Shown piece by piece: positions 60,864 through 64,000 of a stretch of 64,000 nt of DNA; within the stretch, counting starts at the first letter, position 1, and each line of letters begins with the position of its first letter. Below the pieces are notes generated by a model. It saw only the letters and a list, made by a program, of their open reading frames with translations. It did no database searches and had not been told where the DNA came from. Made by a program: the position numbers and the translations under genes. Source of the DNA: Alphaproteobacteria bacterium (GTDB lineage Bacteria > Myxococcota_A > UBA796 > GCA-2862545); assembly GCA_020632875.1 (NCBI GenBank), contig JACKET010000014.1, positions 62,001 to 126,000 on the forward strand. Direction: 5' to 3'.

Positions 60864-61766
60864 ATGAGAACGTACCCGATCGGGACCCCGGGCCGACCCT
60901 GGGGCGAAGCCGAGCGCGCGGCATGGCGGGCCCGACAGGCGAAGGCACGCTCCTACGGAGACCTCGTGATCACCCGGATCGACGCGCTGTCCGATCGCTT
61001 CGAGGTCGATGGGTACGGCGTCCTCGAGTACCCCGAGGGCCGCTATCCCCTGTACGGGCTGCGCTCCCGCGGCTGGTCGAACGACCGCCCCACGGCGCTC
61101 GTGACGGGCGGTGTCCACGGCTACGAGACGAGCGGCGTGCTCGGTGCGCTGGCGTTCGCCGACCAGTGCGGCGACCTCGCCGGGCAGGTGGACCTCGCCA
61201 TCGCCCCCTGTGTGAGCCCGTGGGCCTTCGAGGTCGTGAACCGGTGGAACCCCGAGGCCGTCGACCCCAACCGGAGCTTCATGCCCGACAGCCCCGCCGC
61301 GGAGTGCCGGGCGCTGATGGCCTGGGTGGCCGGGCTCGGGCCGCTCGCACTGCACATCGACCTGCACGAGACGACCGACAGCGACAACACGGAGTTCCGC
61401 CCGGCAAAGGCCGCCCGCGACGGCGTGACCCAGACGGAGTGGAACATCCCGGACGGGTTCTACCTGGTCGACCGCAGCGACCGCCCGGTGCCGGCATTCC
61501 AGGCGTACGTGCGCGACCGGGTCGAGGCGGTGACGCACATCGCCGAAGCCGATCCGGACGGGCGGCTCATCGGCGTGCCGCTCCAGCAGCGCGGGGTGAT
61601 CGAGTACGACGCGCGCGGGCTCGGCCTGTGCACCGGGATGACGGATGCGCCCTACACCGCGACGACCGAGGTGTACCCCGACAGCCCCCGCACCGACCCC
61701 GAGACGTGCGTGCGGGCGCAGGTCGCGGCGGTCCGGGCCGCCGTGGAGGCCGTGCTCGCGGGCTGA
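60864..61766 (+). CDS. M14-family zinc carboxypeptidase / deacylase-like enzyme
   Basis: The ATG at 60864 follows GGGGAGGTGGAG. The 300-residue protein has the M14 zinc site: GGVHGYETSG gives His and Glu (H-x-x-E, about residue 80), and HIDLHETTD gives the third His (about residue 170). The substrate Arg/Asn segment is EAVDPNRSFMPD. A Glu in TATTEVYPD is a candidate general base. There is no signal peptide, so it should be cytoplasmic. Length and motif order fit a compact M14 enzyme of the carboxypeptidase or aspartoacylase-like type; the substrate is not predictable. It is divergent from the linker lipoprotein across about 130 nt and ends at a hairpin. Confidence 0.82.
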   Translation: MRTYPIGTPGRPWGEAERAAWRARQAKARSYGDLVITRIDALSDRFEVDGYGVLEYPEGRYPLYGLRSRGWSNDRPTALVTGGVHGYETSGVLGALAFADQCGDLAGQVDLAIAPCVSPWAFEVVNRWNPEAVDPNRSFMPDSPAAECRALMAWVAGLGPLALHIDLHETTDSDNTEFRPAKAARDGVTQTEWNIPDGFYLVDRSDRPVPAFQAYVRDRVEAVTHIAEADPDGRLIGVPLQQRGVIEYDARGLGLCTGMTDAPYTATTEVYPDSPRTDPETCVRAQVAAVRAAVEAVLAG

Positions 61767-61781
61767 CCCGGTCCCCCGGCT

Positions 61782-61801
61782 CGGTGGGCCGGCGCCCGCC
61801 G
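61782..61801 (+). terminator. Hairpin after the M14 gene
   Basis: CGGTGGGC, a CGGC loop and GCCCGCCG form an 8-bp stem with one T-G wobble, 16 nt after the stop. Confidence 0.5.
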
Positions 61802-61894
61802 GGAATGTGTCGGACTGTGAGCCGACGGAAACCAACGCGCTACACACGCCGGCGCCAAGGCCCCCTACTCTCGAACAGAGATGGGAGGATCGAG

Positions 61895-64000
61895 GTGCAG
61901 GGTCTGTCGGGAAAGCACGTGCTCCTTCTGGCCGCGGCCCTGATCTGGGGCTGCAAACCCACGTCCGATTCCGATCCAGCGATCTCCGACACGGACGCCG
62001 ACACCGACGCGGTCGGCGACACGGACGGCAATGGCGACACGGACGCCGACCCGGAACCCGAGCCGGACCCGCGGGACGCCGACGGGGACGGCTTCTTCGG
62101 CACCCTCTACGGGGGCACCGACTGCGACGACCACGACGCCGCGGTGAACCCGGGCGCCACCGAGGTGCTCGACGACGACGTGGACGACGACTGCGACGGC
62201 TTCGCGACGCTCTCGCTCATCACGGCGGCACCGGGAGATCTCGTGATCTCGGAGCTCCACGGCTATCCCCTGCTCGACGGGATCTGGAGCCCCGAAGCGG
62301 CCTTCATCGAGGTCTACAACGCGGGCGTCCAGTCGCTCGACCTCGACGGGCTGGTGGTCGGCACGACCGTCACGGGCACCCAGACCCTCTCCACGAGCGT
62401 CGTCCTCGCGCCCGGCGAGCTCGCCGTCATCGGCTCGGATGCGGATGCGAGCGCACTGGGCGGGCTCGTCCCGGACATCACGTGGGACGCGAGCAGCTGG
62501 CTGTTCCTCCCGATCGAGTCCGTGTGGATCTCGGACGGCGCGCAGGTGCTCGACACCGTTGACTTCGAGATGCTCGGAGTCATCCCCATCGGCGGTTCGT
62601 TCGAGATCCGCCCGACCCACCTCGATGCCGACGACAACGACTCGGCAGACGCCTGGTGCCACGCGCTCGACAGCTACGGCGCCAACTTCGGCAATCCCGG
62701 CTCCCTCGGCGACTGCCAGGCCCAGCTCGACATCGACTTCCACTACGACCTCGACGGCGGCATCGCCGTCGCCGGGACCACCCGCGTGACCGTCACGGCC
62801 GACGGCGTGATGACGACCCTCAACGGCGGCGAGGGCACGGGCACGTGGCAGACGACCGAGGACGGCCAGCGGGTGACGTGGACGTACGACGTCACCGGCG
62901 TCGTGTACGAGGGCTTCCGCGAGCTCGGCGCCACCTGCTGGCCGCAGGACGGCATGTCGGGGCTGCCCGCCGGGGCCCTCGGGCACTGGGCGGAGCAGGG
63001 GTGTCCCGGCTGCAATCCAGACGACGTGGACACGGACGGCGACGGGGTCTGCGACGACAGCGACCCCTGCGTCCTCTCGGCGGACGACACGGACCAGGAC
63101 GGGGACGGCCTGTGTGACGCCGACGACCCGTGTCCCGACTACTACGACCCGACGGCCACGCTCTGCCACGTGTACCGGGTCGACGCAGCAGCGACCGGAG
63201 CCGGCGACGGGCTCAGCTGGGCCGACGCCTTCACCACCCTCGCCGCCGCGGTCCAGGCCGGCGGTGACGGGGCCGAGATCTGGGTCCGCGAGGGCACCTA
63301 CCGCGCCACCGTCGCGGGCCCGACCGGCGGGCTCCTCGATCTCACGGGCACCACCGGGGTGGCGGTGTACGGCGGGTTCGACGGCACCGAAGCCGCGCTG
63401 GCCGACCGGGCCGGTCGCTATGCGACGACCGTCCTCGACGGCGACGTGAACGACGACGACTTCTACGGTGCCTTCGCGAATCGCTCGGACAACGCGGGCC
63501 TGCTGGTGATCGCAGGTGGGGGCTCCATCGTCGACGGGTTCACCGTGACGGGGGGCCACGAGTCCGCCGGGGCCGCGATCTCCGTCCCCCTCGCGGCGTC
63601 GCTGACCGCCTCCCACCTGGTCGTCGAAGACAACGATGCGAGCGAGGGCGTCGTGGAGGTAGCGGGCTCGTTGGCGATGTCGGACACGGTGTTCCGCTCC
63701 AACCAGGCCGACAACGCCCCCACGATGGTCGTCGGCGGGTCCGCGACCGCGTCGGTCGTGAACGTGACCCTGACGGGCAACGTCGGCACGCAGGCCAGCG
63801 CCGAGACCCTCAACGTCGTGAGCGGTGGCGTGCTGGACATGGACTTCAGCACGCTGGAGATGGCCGGCACGAGTCGCGGGGTGCGCTACCGCCAGGTCGC
63901 CACCGGCGCCGTGAGCCACGCCGCCCTGTACGGGGACGGCGTGCCGTTCTACGGCATCTTCAGCAGTCCCGGCCTCACGATCGACTACACGGCGGCCGAC
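61895..64000 (+). CDS. Large multidomain surface lipoprotein (MopE-type, lamin-tail and beta-helix), 3' end off the window
   Basis: The GTG at 61895 follows GGGAGGATCGAG. The open frame runs 702 codons to the edge without a stop. The lipoprotein-like signal (HVLLLAAALIWGCKPTSDSD) leads into a short Asp/Thr/Gly linker. A MopE-type calcium or metal motif follows (about 68-108): DADGDGFFG, GTDCDDHDAAVNPGATEVLD, DDDCDG. A lamin-tail-like domain comes next (about 118-270, DLVISELHGYPLL with AAFIEVYNAG). Thrombospondin-3-like calcium loops (DTDGDGVCDDSDPC, DQDGDGLCDADDPC) lead to a beta-helix (from about 425, VYRVDAAATGAGDGLSWADA). Adhesion or calcium-dependent surface assembly is inferred. Confidence 0.82.
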   Translation, partial: MQGLSGKHVLLLAAALIWGCKPTSDSDPAISDTDADTDAVGDTDGNGDTDADPEPEPDPRDADGDGFFGTLYGGTDCDDHDAAVNPGATEVLDDDVDDDCDGFATLSLITAAPGDLVISELHGYPLLDGIWSPEAAFIEVYNAGVQSLDLDGLVVGTTVTGTQTLSTSVVLAPGELAVIGSDADASALGGLVPDITWDASSWLFLPIESVWISDGAQVLDTVDFEMLGVIPIGGSFEIRPTHLDADDNDSADAWCHALDSYGANFGNPGSLGDCQAQLDIDFHYDLDGGIAVAGTTRVTVTADGVMTTLNGGEGTGTWQTTEDGQRVTWTYDVTGVVYEGFRELGATCWPQDGMSGLPAGALGHWAEQGCPGCNPDDVDTDGDGVCDDSDPCVLSADDTDQDGDGLCDADDPCPDYYDPTATLCHVYRVDAAATGAGDGLSWADAFTTLAAAVQAGGDGAEIWVREGTYRATVAGPTGGLLDLTGTTGVAVYGGFDGTEAALADRAGRYATTVLDGDVNDDDFYGAFANRSDNAGLLVIAGGGSIVDGFTVTGGHESAGAAISVPLAASLTASHLVVEDNDASEGVVEVAGSLAMSDTVFRSNQADNAPTMVVGGSATASVVNVTLTGNVGTQASAETLNVVSGGVLDMDFSTLEMAGTSRGVRYRQVATGAVSHAALYGDGVPFYGIFSSPGLTIDYTAAD

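Overview
This is one contig of a GC-rich (about 70%) bacterial genome. The gene content suggests a Myxococcota-like ("deltaproteobacterial") soil or aquatic bacterium. Pointers are three eukaryote-like Ser/Thr protein kinases fused to sensor modules, FHA regulators, a TIGR02996 repeat-companion protein, a MopE-type calcium-binding motif, MYXO-CTERM-like C-termini, and surface lipoproteins with long Asp/Thr/Ser/Ala linkers. The lineage is inferred from these features, not from a marker gene. No rRNA, tRNA, CRISPR array, insertion sequence, integrase or phage gene was seen.

Layout. 1-7118: a BlaR1/BlaI-type sensor-repressor pair (the peptidase runs off the left edge), a DTW-domain tRNA-modification protein, a Cys-rich secreted protein, a di-heme cytochrome, a host-attachment-like protein, small lipoproteins and an FHA/AAA+ regulator without GAFTGA. 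7192-14343: a 959-residue kinase/ATPase/TPR protein, membrane proteins, a PDZ-type membrane protein, a MAPEG protein and a highly degenerate hybrid histidine kinase. 14344-27674: mainly minus-strand envelope genes: a von Willebrand A lipoprotein with an Asp/Thr linker, a propeller-type hybrid histidine kinase, an SH3-like protein with a sorting-type tail and a propeller lipoprotein, then a plus-strand family protein. 27779-31223: a tight four-gene operon (propeller lipoprotein, GNAT acetyltransferase, decapeptide-repeat membrane protein, zinc-ribbon membrane protein) behind a perfect 14-bp palindrome. 31252-40903: a lipoprotein, a truncated beta-helix gene, a 1299-residue kinase with helical repeats, a zincin, membrane proteins and a TIGR02996 protein. 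40949-47902: a short-form UvrA-like ATPase, RecQ, two coupled OmpH/Skp paralogues and small ORFs. 48023-64000: Cys-rich and three-module beta-helix surface proteins, an overlapping FHA/winged-helix plus kinase/propeller pair, a lower-GC two-gene membrane operon, an Asp/Thr-linker lipoprotein, an M14 carboxypeptidase and a large multidomain calcium-binding/beta-helix lipoprotein cut by the right edge.

How it works together. There is no single pathway. The window is dominated by signal transduction and by secreted or outer-surface proteins, with a few housekeeping DNA-repair and envelope genes. Starts fall into two classes. Many have a GGAGG-type ribosome site. At least seven others lack one and instead have a TANNNT hexamer exactly 6 nt before the start codon, the signature of leaderless transcripts. 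Very long antisense ORFs across the window are a by-product of high GC and are not annotated.
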